Shown here one piece after another: positions 40,870 to 49,218 of a stretch of DNA of 64,000 bases (positions within the stretch are counted from its first letter, which is position 1; each line of letters begins with the position of its first letter). Both the position numbers and the translations under genes were made by a program. The notes under the pieces were generated by a model that searched no databases, had not been told where the DNA came from, and saw only the letters and a list, made by a program, of their open reading frames with translations. Source of the stretch: Lachnospiraceae bacterium (GTDB lineage Bacteria; Bacillota; Clostridia; Lachnospirales; Lachnospiraceae). The stretch lies in the NCBI GenBank assembly GCA_910575105.1, contig CAJTDK010000015.1, forward strand, positions 24,164-88,163, written 5' to 3'.

Positions 40870-40916
40870 AAAAATATCTTCATAGCCGCGGAGCCAAAGG
40901 TACCGATACGGATGAT

Positions 40917-41406
40917 GCCGGACTGTGAATAATTAATAAAGCCCTGGAAGGGCTTAAGATCCCTTTTGAACGGGTGGAGACAGACGAGGCGGTTACCATG
41001 GACGATTGTACAATGATCGATCGGAAAATGGAGATGAAGATGGTAAAGACGTTGTTCTTATGCAACCGCAAGAAGACGGTATTTTACCTGTTCATCACAA
41101 CGGGGGAAAAGGCCTTCGATACAAAAGCGTTCAGCAATGCCCTGGGTATCTCAAGGGTATCCTTCGCCCCGGCAGAGCTGATGGAAGAGATGCTGGGCAG
41201 CAAGGTGGGGGGCGGCGACGGTGTTTGGTACGCTGCTGGATGTGGACAGAGATGTTCAGATCATTCTGGACAGGGAAGTGGCGGAGGAGGAATGTCACGG
41301 CTGCAGCGACGGGACGGCTACTTGCTATATGAAGATAAAGACGAAGGATATTACAGAGAAGCTCCTGCCGTATACCAAGCATAAGGCGGTTATCGTTGAG
41401 ATGTAA
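40917..41406 (+). pseudogene. ProXp/YbaK-type aminoacyl-tRNA deacylase, truncated and frameshifted
   Basis: Two frames together spell one protein. The first (about 40940-41210) reads LEGLKIPFERVETDEAVTMD, KTLFLCNRKKTVFYLFITTG and VSFAPAELMEEMLGSKVG. The second (from about 41215) reads VFGTLLDVDRDVQIILDREV, GCSDGTATCYMKIKTKDITEK and ends KAVIVEM. This is the prolyl-tRNA-synthetase-associated editing domain, which removes wrongly attached amino acids from tRNA. The shift falls in the G-rich run GGTGGGGGGCGGCG. The N-terminal 30 residues are also missing or interrupted by stops near 40925. A programmed frameshift is less likely because the start is lost too. Confidence 0.75.
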
Positions 41407-41544
41407 GACGCGCTCAAACTGCCTTACATGGAATAATAGTAAGACACATAGATAGAAAAATTTCTAAGTCATGCAACCAAATGACGGGTAAACCAGTCTA
41501 ATAAGTGTAAAACAAAAACAAACCGGAAAGGGGAGGTGAGGTTC

Positions 41545-42039
41545 ATGGAGCTGTTACTGGTGAAAAAGGCGCAGAAGGGCGACACAGACGCATTTGTGGA
41601 GTTAATGGAGCTGCACAAGATGTCGCTTTACAAGGTGGCGAAAAGCTATCTGAAAAGCGAGGAGGATATCGCGGACGTGATGCAGGACACAATACTGTCA
41701 GCTTATGAACATATAGGAGAGCTGAAAAAATCAGCTTATTTTAAGACATGGATTACCCGTATTCTGATGAATCATTGCAACGATCTGTTAAAGCAGCAGA
41801 GGCATTTTGTAAAAGCGGGATGGGACGGGGACAGGGAAGGAAACGCGCCGTCCGGCGACCGGGAATTTTATGAGTTGCTCTCAGAGCTTTCGGAGGACGT
41901 GCGTCCGATTTTCCTTTTGCATTACGGGGAAGGCTTTAGTACGAAGGAAGTGGCGCAGATTCTCGACATGAATGAGAACACGGTGAAGAGCAAGCTGATG
42001 AGAGGCAGAAAGAAACTGAAACAGGCACTTTGTTGTTAA
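41545..42039 (+). CDS. ECF sigma factor
   Basis: The start ATG 41545 follows GGGGAGGTGAGGTTC. The 164-residue protein has region 2 (FVELMELHKMSLYKVAKSYLKSEEDIADVMQDTILSAYEHIGELKK, FKTWITRILMNHCNDLLKQ) and region 4 (ELLSELSEDVRPIFLLHYGEGFSTKEVAQILDMNENTVKSKLMRGRKKLKQAL). It belongs to the SigV/SigM-like ECF group. It is immediately followed (12 nt) by a membrane-anchored DUF4179-like protein, the expected anti-sigma factor. TGCAAC at 41472 could be part of an autoregulated -35, but the match is weak. Confidence 0.92.
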   Translation: MELLLVKKAQKGDTDAFVELMELHKMSLYKVAKSYLKSEEDIADVMQDTILSAYEHIGELKKSAYFKTWITRILMNHCNDLLKQQRHFVKAGWDGDREGNAPSGDREFYELLSELSEDVRPIFLLHYGEGFSTKEVAQILDMNENTVKSKLMRGRKKLKQALCC

Positions 42040-42051
42040 GGAGGCGTTTGA

Positions 42052-43161
42052 ATGAAAAAATCAGAAAAAGAAATGAAGGAAATATTCAATCGGGACATTC
42101 AGATTTCGGATGTGGTAGAGATGAGGATTCAGGAGACTTATAAACAGCTCAGAAGGAAGCCTTCCCGCCGCCGTACCAGGAGTGTTCAGCGAGCCGCAGC
42201 GGCGATTGCGGTTGTGTGCCTTTTTGTTCCGGGGGTGGTGTACGCATCCTCCAGGACAGAATTTTTCCAGGCAATGTTCGGCAATGAGACGAGGGAGTCT
42301 AACGGTGTCCTTGAGCGTGAGGTTGATACCGGCAAGAAGGGGAAGGATGCCAAAGTCACAGTGACGCTGCCTTCCAGGGAATATGTGCCGGTAGACGAGG
42401 AGCAGGCTCAGAAGGCAATCGGCGCTTATGTATCGGAGGAGCCAATCGTGAGAAAGATCGGCAGTCATACCCTTACGATCAGCAGCTTTGTCTACGACAG
42501 GAACGGCGCGATGATGTATTTTACGCTGGAGAGGGAAGGCGGAGTCACAGCCCTTGCAGGGGATGAGGAGACAAACCTTACCAAGGGGGCGTATTTTACG
42601 GATGATACGGATTTTTACTTTAGCTGCGAGACAAAAAACGGGGCTTTCGCCGGGGAGAATACCTATATTGATATGAAGAAGAGCACGGATGACAAGCTTT
42701 ACTGCTATTCTTACATTTTGTGGAATGAGCCTTTAAAGGACGGGGATGTGCCGGAGCTTATGCTTCAGACGTTCCCCTGCGCCAGAAGGGAGCTGACGGA
42801 AAAGACAAAGACAGAGACGGAGAGGATCAGGCTGACGGATAAGGAGCCGGTTCCGGTCAAGAAGATCGACATGGGTGAAAAGGGATATGCGGAGTATTCG
42901 CCCATTACCCTGAGCGTTGATATGGCGAAAGGAATGGGGCTTTCCAAGGAGGAGGCCGAGGATCCGTATTATCTGGAATCCATAGAGATCGTGTATAAGG
43001 ATAAGGAGAGCTATGTCGTCTGCGATAAGGAGAAGAACGCAGAGAACAGCAGCTACCAGCTTGGAGCCGGGACGTACTATAAGACGGTGTTCAACCGGCT
43101 GGTGGATGTGGATGAGATAGAGAAGATCATGGTGAACGGGGTTGAGTTTGGGGTGAAGTAG
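42052..43161 (+). CDS. DUF4179-like membrane-anchored anti-sigma candidate
   Basis: The start ATG 42052 is behind AAGGAGGCGTTTGA. The 369-residue protein has a cytosolic N-terminus of about 45 residues with a basic end (RRKPSRRRTRSVQR), one membrane helix (AAAAIAVVCLFVPGVVYASS), and a large extracellular part with a DUF4179-like first half (SRTEFFQAMFG onward) and a beta-rich second half. The genomic position right after an ECF sigma gene is the usual one for such anti-sigma factors: the N-terminus holds the sigma factor until an envelope signal arrives. Confidence 0.8.
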   Translation: MKKSEKEMKEIFNRDIQISDVVEMRIQETYKQLRRKPSRRRTRSVQRAAAAIAVVCLFVPGVVYASSRTEFFQAMFGNETRESNGVLEREVDTGKKGKDAKVTVTLPSREYVPVDEEQAQKAIGAYVSEEPIVRKIGSHTLTISSFVYDRNGAMMYFTLEREGGVTALAGDEETNLTKGAYFTDDTDFYFSCETKNGAFAGENTYIDMKKSTDDKLYCYSYILWNEPLKDGDVPELMLQTFPCARRELTEKTKTETERIRLTDKEPVPVKKIDMGEKGYAEYSPITLSVDMAKGMGLSKEEAEDPYYLESIEIVYKDKESYVVCDKEKNAENSSYQLGAGTYYKTVFNRLVDVDEIEKIMVNGVEFGVK

Positions 43162-43259
43162 GATTGTTCGCTGAAAGCATATTGATTTGCTAAAAAGCGT
43201 GTCAGAAACCACGATATCCCCAGTACATCGAAAAATAAGTATCTGGAAGATCAGACAAG
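43162..43259. repeat. Short composite repeat shared with 29066-29091
   Basis: AGTACATCGAAAA (from about 43223) and TCAGACAAGT (near 43250) also occur in the same order downstream of the response regulator (29066-29091), where they are closer together. It directly joins the MITE-like copy at 43260. Confidence 0.35.
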
Positions 43260-43407
43260 TAACCGGACTAATAGACTGCCTGTTTCGCACCGTTGCGGCG
43301 TTAAAATTTAAGACGATGAACCACCCATCGCTGTCGGAATTCTGCCTAGAACTGGCACGAACCACGCGTAGTCTATTAGTCCGGTTCTTAACAGGATGCA
43401 GCACCAG
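43260..43407. mobile_element. MITE-like element, degraded copy 2
   Basis: The inner part (CCTGTTTCGCACCGTTGCGG, GACGATGAACCAC, GCACGAACCACGCGTAGTC) matches the element at 62649-62804. ACCGGACTAATAGACT on the left pairs with AGTCTATTAGTCCGGT on the right. The right end CAGGATGCAGCA (43392-43403) differs from copy 1 in one base and is followed by CCAG instead of CTAG. The left terminal repeat is missing. Confidence 0.65.
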
Positions 43408-43641
43408 TATCGATAAGAGACTGGTAATATCTGCTGCGCTTGGCCAAGTCATTCTTCTTGGCATCCTGCATCTTAGTGTTATAGATGCTCTTTTCTTCAT
43501 CCATAGCAAATACATCCATGCGCACGGAACGTATCAGCGGTGACAGGCTGAGTTCCTTTTCGGTCTGCGGCGGATCCAACAAGGAGATATCTCTTCCGAA
43601 GATAATCTCCAGTACATCCTCATAAACAGAACGGTCTTCTT
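43404..43641 (-). pseudogene. Rpn-family nuclease/transposase fragment
   Basis: The frame reads SVYEDVLEIIFGRDISLLDP, SPLIRSVRMDVFAMDEEKSI, YNTKMQDAKKNDLAKRSRYY and QSLIDTG. It matches the PD-(D/E)XK core of Rpn/PDDEXK-family proteins (VRMDV ... YNTKMQ, with the acidic residue and Gln of the active site). A stop codon lies just upstream and the downstream end is cut by the MITE-like element at 43260-43407. Full-length relatives have about 300 residues, so roughly three quarters are missing. Confidence 0.65.
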
Positions 43642-43947
43642 AAATTTACCATAGATCATATAAAATTAACAGTATCCTTTTCTTTTCAAACATTGATGGA
43701 AATCTGGCGAGATGCCGATGAACCTGAAATATTTCAGAATACTTAAACTGTGCATTGATCATAGCATGGTTCTGATGCTTCTGCAAGAGAAAATCCGAAT
43801 GAATAATAATGAAAACCTTTAGAATATCTTTAGATTTTTTTCGTTTTTTCCCAATGCTTTTATAAAGATTTATCCCCTATCCTAAATATATGCACAGTAG
43901 GTAAGCTGTACTGGCAAAAGGAGAGAGAAGGAAAGGATGGGGTGTGT
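43642..43947. other. AT-rich leader of the second ABC operon
   Basis: I see no gene here. The stretch 43800-43900 is very AT-rich and must hold the ABC promoter, but no single -35/-10 pair stands out. Confidence 0.35.
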
Positions 43948-44847
43948 ATGTCTGCGACAATTAAAATATGCAATCTGAATCAATACTACGGCAAAAAGCA
44001 GGCGCTGAAGGGGGTGAATCTTACCATTGAGACGGGCATGTTCGGGCTTCTGGGGAGAAATGGGGCCGGGAAGACGACACTGATGAAGGTGCTTGCCACA
44101 CTGCTTCCGGCAACAGAAGGGAAGGTGTCAGTCTGCAAAAGGAATATAAAAAGAACCCGGGAAGTCAGGAAGATTATAGGATATCTTCCTCAGGAATTTT
44201 CCATGTATCCGGACATGACTGTCTATGAAGCGATGGATTATCTGGGGATGCTCTCCGGTCTTGGCAGACCGGAGAGAAAGGAACGGATCTCGGAGCTTCT
44301 CGCAAGGGTGAACCTTCAGGATGACCGGCGAAAAAGGGTGAAGGCGCTCTCCGGAGGTATGAAGCGGCGCCTTGGCATCGCGCAGGCGATTTTACACGAC
44401 CCAAGGGTGCTGATCGTGGATGAGCCGACAGCAGGGCTTGACCCGGAAGAAAGAGTCCGTTTCCGCAACCTTCTGTGCGAGTTCGCGGAAAATCGTATCG
44501 TTATCCTTTCGACACACATTGTCGGGGATATCGAATCCACCTGTGAACAGATCGCCGTTCTTGACGGCGGCGAGATCATTTATCAAGGGACCGTGCAGGA
44601 ACTTACCCATATGGCAGAGGGCAGGGTATTTCAGGCGGAGATCAGCAAGAGAAAATTAGAGGCTCTTAAAGGCCAGTTCACGGTAACCAGTATGCTGACT
44701 ATGGGAGAGCAGGTGATGGTGCGTTTTCTCGCGGAGGAAAAGCCCTTCCAGGCGGCAAAGCCCTGCGGGGCAGGCGTGGAAGATGCCTATATGTATCTGA
44801 TGCAGGAGCGGGGAGGTGAAGGCGCATGTTTGGACAGTTGTTTATAA
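43948..44847 (+). CDS. ABC transporter ATP-binding protein (second module)
   Basis: The start ATG 43948 follows AAAGGATGGGGTGTGT; GTG 43942 is in frame just before. The 299-residue ATPase has Walker A GRNGAGKTT, Q-loop YLPQEFSMYP, signature LSGGMKRR, Walker B LIVDEPTAGLDP, and switch His in ILSTHIVGDIE. It resembles the ATPase at 31951 over its full length, including the C-terminal extension, so the two operons are probably paralogous. It overlaps the permease start by 22 nt. Confidence 0.92.
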   Translation: MSATIKICNLNQYYGKKQALKGVNLTIETGMFGLLGRNGAGKTTLMKVLATLLPATEGKVSVCKRNIKRTREVRKIIGYLPQEFSMYPDMTVYEAMDYLGMLSGLGRPERKERISELLARVNLQDDRRKRVKALSGGMKRRLGIAQAILHDPRVLIVDEPTAGLDPEERVRFRNLLCEFAENRIVILSTHIVGDIESTCEQIAVLDGGEIIYQGTVQELTHMAEGRVFQAEISKRKLEALKGQFTVTSMLTMGEQVMVRFLAEEKPFQAAKPCGAGVEDAYMYLMQERGGEGACLDSCL

Positions 44848-46076
44848 GCGAATGCCGCCAGCTTACAAGGAGTATAATCTACTGGCTGAGCATTCTCGCC
44901 TTAGCCTTCACTTTCGTTGCCCAGCTTGGGGGCGCGGAGATCATGGCCGAGCCGAAGAAGGGGCAGGCCGAATACGGATATAAGCAAAGCGACGATCAGG
45001 ATGTGATCATGCGGATGACCCTGGGGCATCTTCTGGAAGAGTATTCCTGGAGAAGTTATACTACTTATCCCGTCGGCTTTTACAAGAGTGTGACGCTGAG
45101 CGAAGAGGAGGAAGCACGGATTGGAGAGATCATCGAAGAGACGACCGGGCTTTCTGGTACAGACCAGGTGGAAAAAAAGATCAGCGCCTGGTACAGCGCC
45201 CAGACGGGCGGCGGAGAAGACGGACCAGCGGATATGGCAAAGCCTATGGAAATAGAACCGGCTGCCGGGCTTGATTTTGCCAGATTCGAAATGCTTATGG
45301 ATAAGGCTGACCATATCTTGGGCGGCGGTTCTAGCTACGCAAAAGAATACCGGGGCAGCAATGCCAAAGTTCCCATGACCTACGAGGATGCTATGGACGC
45401 TTACCGTGAGCTTGTGGAAAAAGACAGCCTGACCGGAGGCTATGCAAGGCTGTTCTCGGATTATATGGTCATCTTCCTGGGAATCCTTCCCGTATTCCTT
45501 GCCGTCTCAAGGGGCTTAAAGGACAGACGGGCAGGCATGCAGGATCTGATCTACACAAGACAGTGCCCTTCGGCAGTGATCATCCCAGGCCGTTATCTGG
45601 CTATGGTGGTAATGCTTGTGATCCCTGTGCTTGTGATTTCAGTATTTCCGCTTTTGGGCTGTCTGAAATATGCCTCCGCCGCCGGAATCTCAGCAGATGT
45701 CTTCGCATATGTGAAATATACGTTCGGGTGGCTCCTTCCGACGGTTATGGCAGTAACCGCCGTCGGGATGGTCCTGACGGAGCTTACTGGTACAGTGATT
45801 GCCGTTCTGGTTCAGGGCGCGTGGTGGTTCATCTCTGTCTTTGCGGGCACAGGAAGGATCGAGGGCGGTATGTACGGCTGGAACCTTATACCCAGGCACA
45901 ATACAGAGCTTAACTGGAAGGGGTATCATGAGAATTTCCCGCAGTTAGCCAGCAACCGGATCTTTTACGCCTGCTTTGCCATAGTGCTCGTTGCATGTGC
46001 TACATTTATTTATAGTCAGAAAAGGAAGGGGAGGTATCGCTTGTCATGGAAAAATACTGGCAGATCGAAAAAATGA
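44826..46076 (+). CDS. ABC transporter permease 1
   Basis: This 416-residue protein has one N-terminal helix (SIIYWLSILALAFTFVAQLGG), an extracellular domain of about 180 residues with an acidic middle (LSEEEEARIGEIIEETTG), and six hydrophobic segments from YMVIFLGILPVFLAVSRG onward, the ABC-2 layout. It ends in a basic tail (QKRKGRYRLSWKNTGRSKK). Its end overlaps the next permease gene by 31 nt. The cargo is not evident. Confidence 0.82.
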   Translation: MFGQLFISECRQLTRSIIYWLSILALAFTFVAQLGGAEIMAEPKKGQAEYGYKQSDDQDVIMRMTLGHLLEEYSWRSYTTYPVGFYKSVTLSEEEEARIGEIIEETTGLSGTDQVEKKISAWYSAQTGGGEDGPADMAKPMEIEPAAGLDFARFEMLMDKADHILGGGSSYAKEYRGSNAKVPMTYEDAMDAYRELVEKDSLTGGYARLFSDYMVIFLGILPVFLAVSRGLKDRRAGMQDLIYTRQCPSAVIIPGRYLAMVVMLVIPVLVISVFPLLGCLKYASAAGISADVFAYVKYTFGWLLPTVMAVTAVGMVLTELTGTVIAVLVQGAWWFISVFAGTGRIEGGMYGWNLIPRHNTELNWKGYHENFPQLASNRIFYACFAIVLVACATFIYSQKRKGRYRLSWKNTGRSKK

Positions 46077-46705
46077 ATTTAAAATATCATGTGCCTTTTC
46101 ATGTTCTTGCATGTGTGCTTTTGCTGGCGGTCTCGCCGCTCCTGATGGGGACGGAGAATCTTCCGGCTGCGGATACGGCAAAGGTGCTGGAGTATTACGT
46201 GGCGCTGATGGGGATCGTCATGGCGCCGCCCATCTTCCTTCCGGAACAGAACCGGGATATCCGGGAGCTTGTCTTTGCCAAATACACTGATAGCGCGGCA
46301 GTTTATCTGGCCAGGCTTTTGGGGAATATGCTTATCCTAGGCGTCCTGCTGGGTGTTTATCTATGGACGCTTAAGAATAACCGGTGTGAATTCCCGGCCG
46401 TAAGATATTACTTCGGAGTGTTCGCTGAGATGTTGTTTTTGGGCGGGCTGGGGCTTTTCTTCTACGGGGTTTCCGACAACTACGTGCTTGGATATATGGT
46501 GCCTGTCATCTATTATCTCATTGCGTTGGGGAGCGGAGAAAAATATCTGAAACTGTTCTATCCCTTTTCCATGTCGGCGGAAAGATATGCGGAAAAAATA
46601 TACTTGTTTGCGGCAGCAGTGGTTTTGACGGCGGGAGGCGTGTATTTCCGGTGCCGGTCACACGGCGGTATATGTTGCTGTTCACGGCCCAGGATCCGCT
46701 CATAG
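46046..46705 (+). CDS. ABC transporter permease 2, end probably altered
   Basis: This 219-residue hydrophobic protein has six predicted membrane helices from HVPFHVLACVLLLAVSPLLMG to YLFAAAVVLTAGGVYFRC. It resembles the membrane half of ABC-2 permeases without the large extracellular domain. The last 15 residues (SHGGICCCSRPRIRS) look foreign, and a HEPN gene remnant follows immediately, so the natural stop was probably replaced at a junction near 46660. The gene starts inside permease 1 (ATG 46046). Confidence 0.65.
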   Translation: MEKYWQIEKMNLKYHVPFHVLACVLLLAVSPLLMGTENLPAADTAKVLEYYVALMGIVMAPPIFLPEQNRDIRELVFAKYTDSAAVYLARLLGNMLILGVLLGVYLWTLKNNRCEFPAVRYYFGVFAEMLFLGGLGLFFYGVSDNYVLGYMVPVIYYLIALGSGEKYLKLFYPFSMSAERYAEKIYLFAAAVVLTAGGVYFRCRSHGGICCCSRPRIRS

Positions 46706-46729
46706 CAACGATTCGTGTCGGCATTCCGA

Positions 46730-46913
46730 ATTTTGTTGCGCAAAAGCATCCGAGAGAAGTATTAAAAACGCGTTTCAGGCGGGACTTATATCGGGCGACG
46801 TATGGATGGAGATGCTTAAGGTGAGAAACCAGCTTGCCCATGATTATAACGGGGTGATTGTAAAAAAAATACTGCCAGAGGATTGTCAGTGTGTATATTA
46901 TTATCCTGTGTGA
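46730..46913 (+). pseudogene. HEPN/nucleotidyltransferase-substrate-binding remnant
   Basis: One frame reads ASERSIKNAFQAGLISGDVW, MEMLKVRNQLAHDYNGVIVK, KILPEDCQ and then a stop at 46911. This is the HI0074-type HEPN domain, with the R-x4-H motif in RNQLAH, of an MNT-HEPN toxin-antitoxin-like pair. No start, no MNT partner gene and only about half of the domain remain. Confidence 0.6.
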
Positions 46914-47048
46914 GCTGTGCCGGACGATCGAGGCACTGCCAGAGAACAGGTAAGATACAAGAGCACCGTGCCCTCTTTACTATCGGCAATCTTACAGAAC
47001 CAGACATCGTGAAAGAGTAGTTGCCGTATAGCCAATCAGCAAAAGCAT

Positions 47049-47090
47049 ACAGGGGAGCTGAATAATACCAGTATTGTTCAGCTCCCCTGT
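47049..47090. terminator. Bidirectional hairpin
   Basis: ACAGGGGAGCTGAA and TTCAGCTCCCCTGT are perfect 14-bp arms around a 14-nt loop, with AT-rich flanks. It separates the remnant region from the MATE gene. Confidence 0.75.
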
Positions 47091-47192
47091 AATTCAATTA
47101 TTCTTTCTGCCCGGCAAAGCTTTCTCCCAATCTAAGGATCAAGTTCTGCGCATTGTTCTTACGGCATGCGCAGCAGATCGCGTACGGGTAAA

Positions 47193-48527
47193 TTATGCGT
47201 AGTGGTACCGCGCGCTCTTCCGGATGAAAAAAGTCACCGTTACAAGGAGCGTCATCCCTTCCGCTGCAGTAACCGCCAGCCACACGCCGTCGATCCCCAG
47301 GATCACCGGCAGCAGCAGGACGACGGCGATCTGGAACACCAAGGTCCTTAAGAAGGAGATCGCCGCCGACACCGCGCCGTCACTTAGGGCGGTAAAGAAG
47401 GAGGAGGCGAAGATATTAAAGCCGCAGATCAAAAATGACATCCCGTAGAGCCGGAACCCGTGGCGAGTCATGGCAAAAAGCTCCCGGTCGTACCCTACGA
47501 AGACATTGGCCAGGGGCGAAGCCAGAAGCTGCGCTGCCAGAGCCAGGAGCACTCCCCAGACGGTAACCAGGGTAAGGCTCTTCTTGAAGAGGTTCTTAAG
47601 CTCCCCGTGATGCCCCGCGCCGTAGTGGTATCCGGTGATGGGCGCGCTGCCGATGGAATAACCTAAAAATATGGCGATAAAGATAAAGTTCACGTACATG
47701 ATCGTCCCGTAAGCGGCGACACCGTCCTCCCCGGCAAAACGGATGAGCTGGAAGTTGTACAGCGCATTTACCACCGACATGGAAAGGTTGGTCATCAGCT
47801 CCGAGGAACCGTTGGTGCAGGCCTTTAGCAGGATCCCTTTGTCAAAATGGGTCTTCCCGAGCCTTAACAGGCTTTTATTTTTACGCAGAAAATAAAAAAC
47901 CGGCAGCAGCCCTCCTATGTATTCACTGGCCGCCGTGGCGATGGCCGCGCCTGCAAGTCCCCATTGAAAGACCGCGATAAACAGGAAGTCTAAGACGATA
48001 TTGGTAAGTCCGGCCGCGATGGTCACGTAAAGCCCGAGCTTTGGCTTCTCTGCCGTCACAAAAAAGCTCTGGAATACGTTCTGCAGCATAAAGGGCGTCA
48101 GCGACAAAAACAAGATCCTTCCGTACAGCACGCAGTTGTCCGCGAGGCTTCCTGTAGCCCCAAGTAGCCCGCTGACCGGGCGGATCAGGATGAATCCGGC
48201 GATGGAGATTAGGATCCCGCCCACGACCGTCACACAGACCAGCATGGAGAAATACCTATTGGCCCGCTCCTTCTTTCCCTCCCCCAGCGTCTTTGCTACG
48301 ATGGCGCTGCCGCCGGTGCCGATCATAAAGCCCAGGGCGCTTAACCCCATGAGGAAGGGCATGATGAGGTTGATCGCCGCAAAAGCGGTCTTCCCCACAA
48401 AGTTAGACACGAACAGGCCGTCCACTACGCCGTAGATGGAGGTGAAGATCATCATGATGATGGAGGGCAGCACGAACAGGATCAATTTTTTATAGGTAAA
48501 GTGGTCAGATAACTGGATTCTCATCAT
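47193..48527 (-). CDS. MATE-family efflux transporter
   Basis: This 444-residue protein has 12 hydrophobic segments. The start is ATG 48527, overlapping the MarR gene stop by 4 nt. It shows IMMIFTSIYGVVDGLFVSNFVG on the first helix pair, MPFLMGLSALGFMIGTGGSAIVAKTLGEG (the family's conserved helix 2-loop), and the repeat in the second half (FLGYSIGSAPITGYHYGAGH). MATE proteins export cationic drugs with Na+ or H+. Co-translation with a MarR regulator supports drug-responsive control. Confidence 0.93.
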   Translation of the reverse strand: MMRIQLSDHFTYKKLILFVLPSIIMMIFTSIYGVVDGLFVSNFVGKTAFAAINLIMPFLMGLSALGFMIGTGGSAIVAKTLGEGKKERANRYFSMLVCVTVVGGILISIAGFILIRPVSGLLGATGSLADNCVLYGRILFLSLTPFMLQNVFQSFFVTAEKPKLGLYVTIAAGLTNIVLDFLFIAVFQWGLAGAAIATAASEYIGGLLPVFYFLRKNKSLLRLGKTHFDKGILLKACTNGSSELMTNLSMSVVNALYNFQLIRFAGEDGVAAYGTIMYVNFIFIAIFLGYSIGSAPITGYHYGAGHHGELKNLFKKSLTLVTVWGVLLALAAQLLASPLANVFVGYDRELFAMTRHGFRLYGMSFLICGFNIFASSFFTALSDGAVSAAISFLRTLVFQIAVVLLLPVILGIDGVWLAVTAAEGMTLLVTVTFFIRKSARYHYA

Positions 48528-48964
48528 AAAAACTCCTTTGCATTTTTTTCAAGTATTTCGATATATTTCCGGCTGAGCCTTAAAAGCTCCCGGGATTCTT
48601 CTTCCGTCAAAGAGTCAAAGACCTTGTTCTCAATCTCGATGACCGGAAAGATGCGTTCTTTTGCCAGCTCCATCCCGGTCTCTGTAAGGAAAATGTGCAT
48701 CTGTCGGCCTTTTCCCGGCTTTAGGATAATATGGCCTTCCCGCTCAAGCTTGCGGATGGAAGAGTTGATGGTCTGCTTGCTTGTGGCGGACAGGCTGCAG
48801 ATATCCCGCTGCAGGCAGCCGTCCCCGAGCTGGCAGACGGCGTACAGGATATCGAAGGCGCTGTCTGACAGCTTAAGCTTTAAAGCAATGTCGTGATAGA
48901 TGCGGTTGGTCTCCTTGTAGATGTGGTTGTATTCCTTTAAGGCATTTTTTATGGGAAAGTTCAT
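48524..48964 (-). CDS. MarR-family regulator
   Basis: The start ATG 48964 lies 8 nt behind AAAGGAGG. The 146-residue protein has the MarR winged helix (DSAFDILYAVCQLGDGCLQRDICSLSATSKQTINSSIRKLEREGHIILKPGKGRQMHIFLTETGMEL) and the C-terminal dimer helices. It is the first gene of the marR-MATE pair and probably represses it until a toxic compound binds. The promoter carries TGATTTCA boxes in opposite orientation that may be the operator. Confidence 0.92.
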   Translation of the reverse strand: MNFPIKNALKEYNHIYKETNRIYHDIALKLKLSDSAFDILYAVCQLGDGCLQRDICSLSATSKQTINSSIRKLEREGHIILKPGKGRQMHIFLTETGMELAKERIFPVIEIENKVFDSLTEEESRELLRLSRKYIEILEKNAKEFL

Positions 48965-49082
48965 AGCGGTCTCCTCCTTTTTGCTTGTGCAGATCGTCTG
49001 GCTGACCGGGCTTATCCGGTATGCGGCGGTCAGGCAGCTTAGTACTGCGCTGCGCAACTAACAGTGAATTTCCAGGCAAGTC

Positions 49083-49128
49083 TGATTTCATACCCGGATA
49101 TTATAGTCTGAAATCATACTTGTGTCAA
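49083..49128 (-). promoter_or_regulatory. Promoter and candidate operator of marR-MATE
   Basis: TTGACA (rc 49123-49128), 17-nt spacer, TATAAT (rc 49100-49105). TGATTTCA (49083-49090) and TGAAATCA (49109-49116) are inverted boxes on either side of the -10. Confidence 0.7.
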
Positions 49129-49162
49129 GACTTTTTTAGTTATTCCATTTTTACTATACCTG

Positions 49163-49171
49163 TGTTATAAT
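49163..49171 (+). promoter_or_regulatory. Extended -10 promoter before pyrH
   Basis: TGTTATAAT is a perfect extended -10 (TGn-TATAAT), 48 nt upstream of the pyrH start. No good -35 is seen, which is acceptable for this type. Confidence 0.55.
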
Positions 49172-49218
49172 TTATCTAAGTATGTGATGTACTGCGATAA
49201 TTGATATAAGGAGCGGGA

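Noticed and set aside
43187..43543. 118-codon plus-strand frame across the degraded MITE
   Set aside because: It crosses the repeat and the antisense of the Rpn fragment; no ribosome-binding site and no family pattern.
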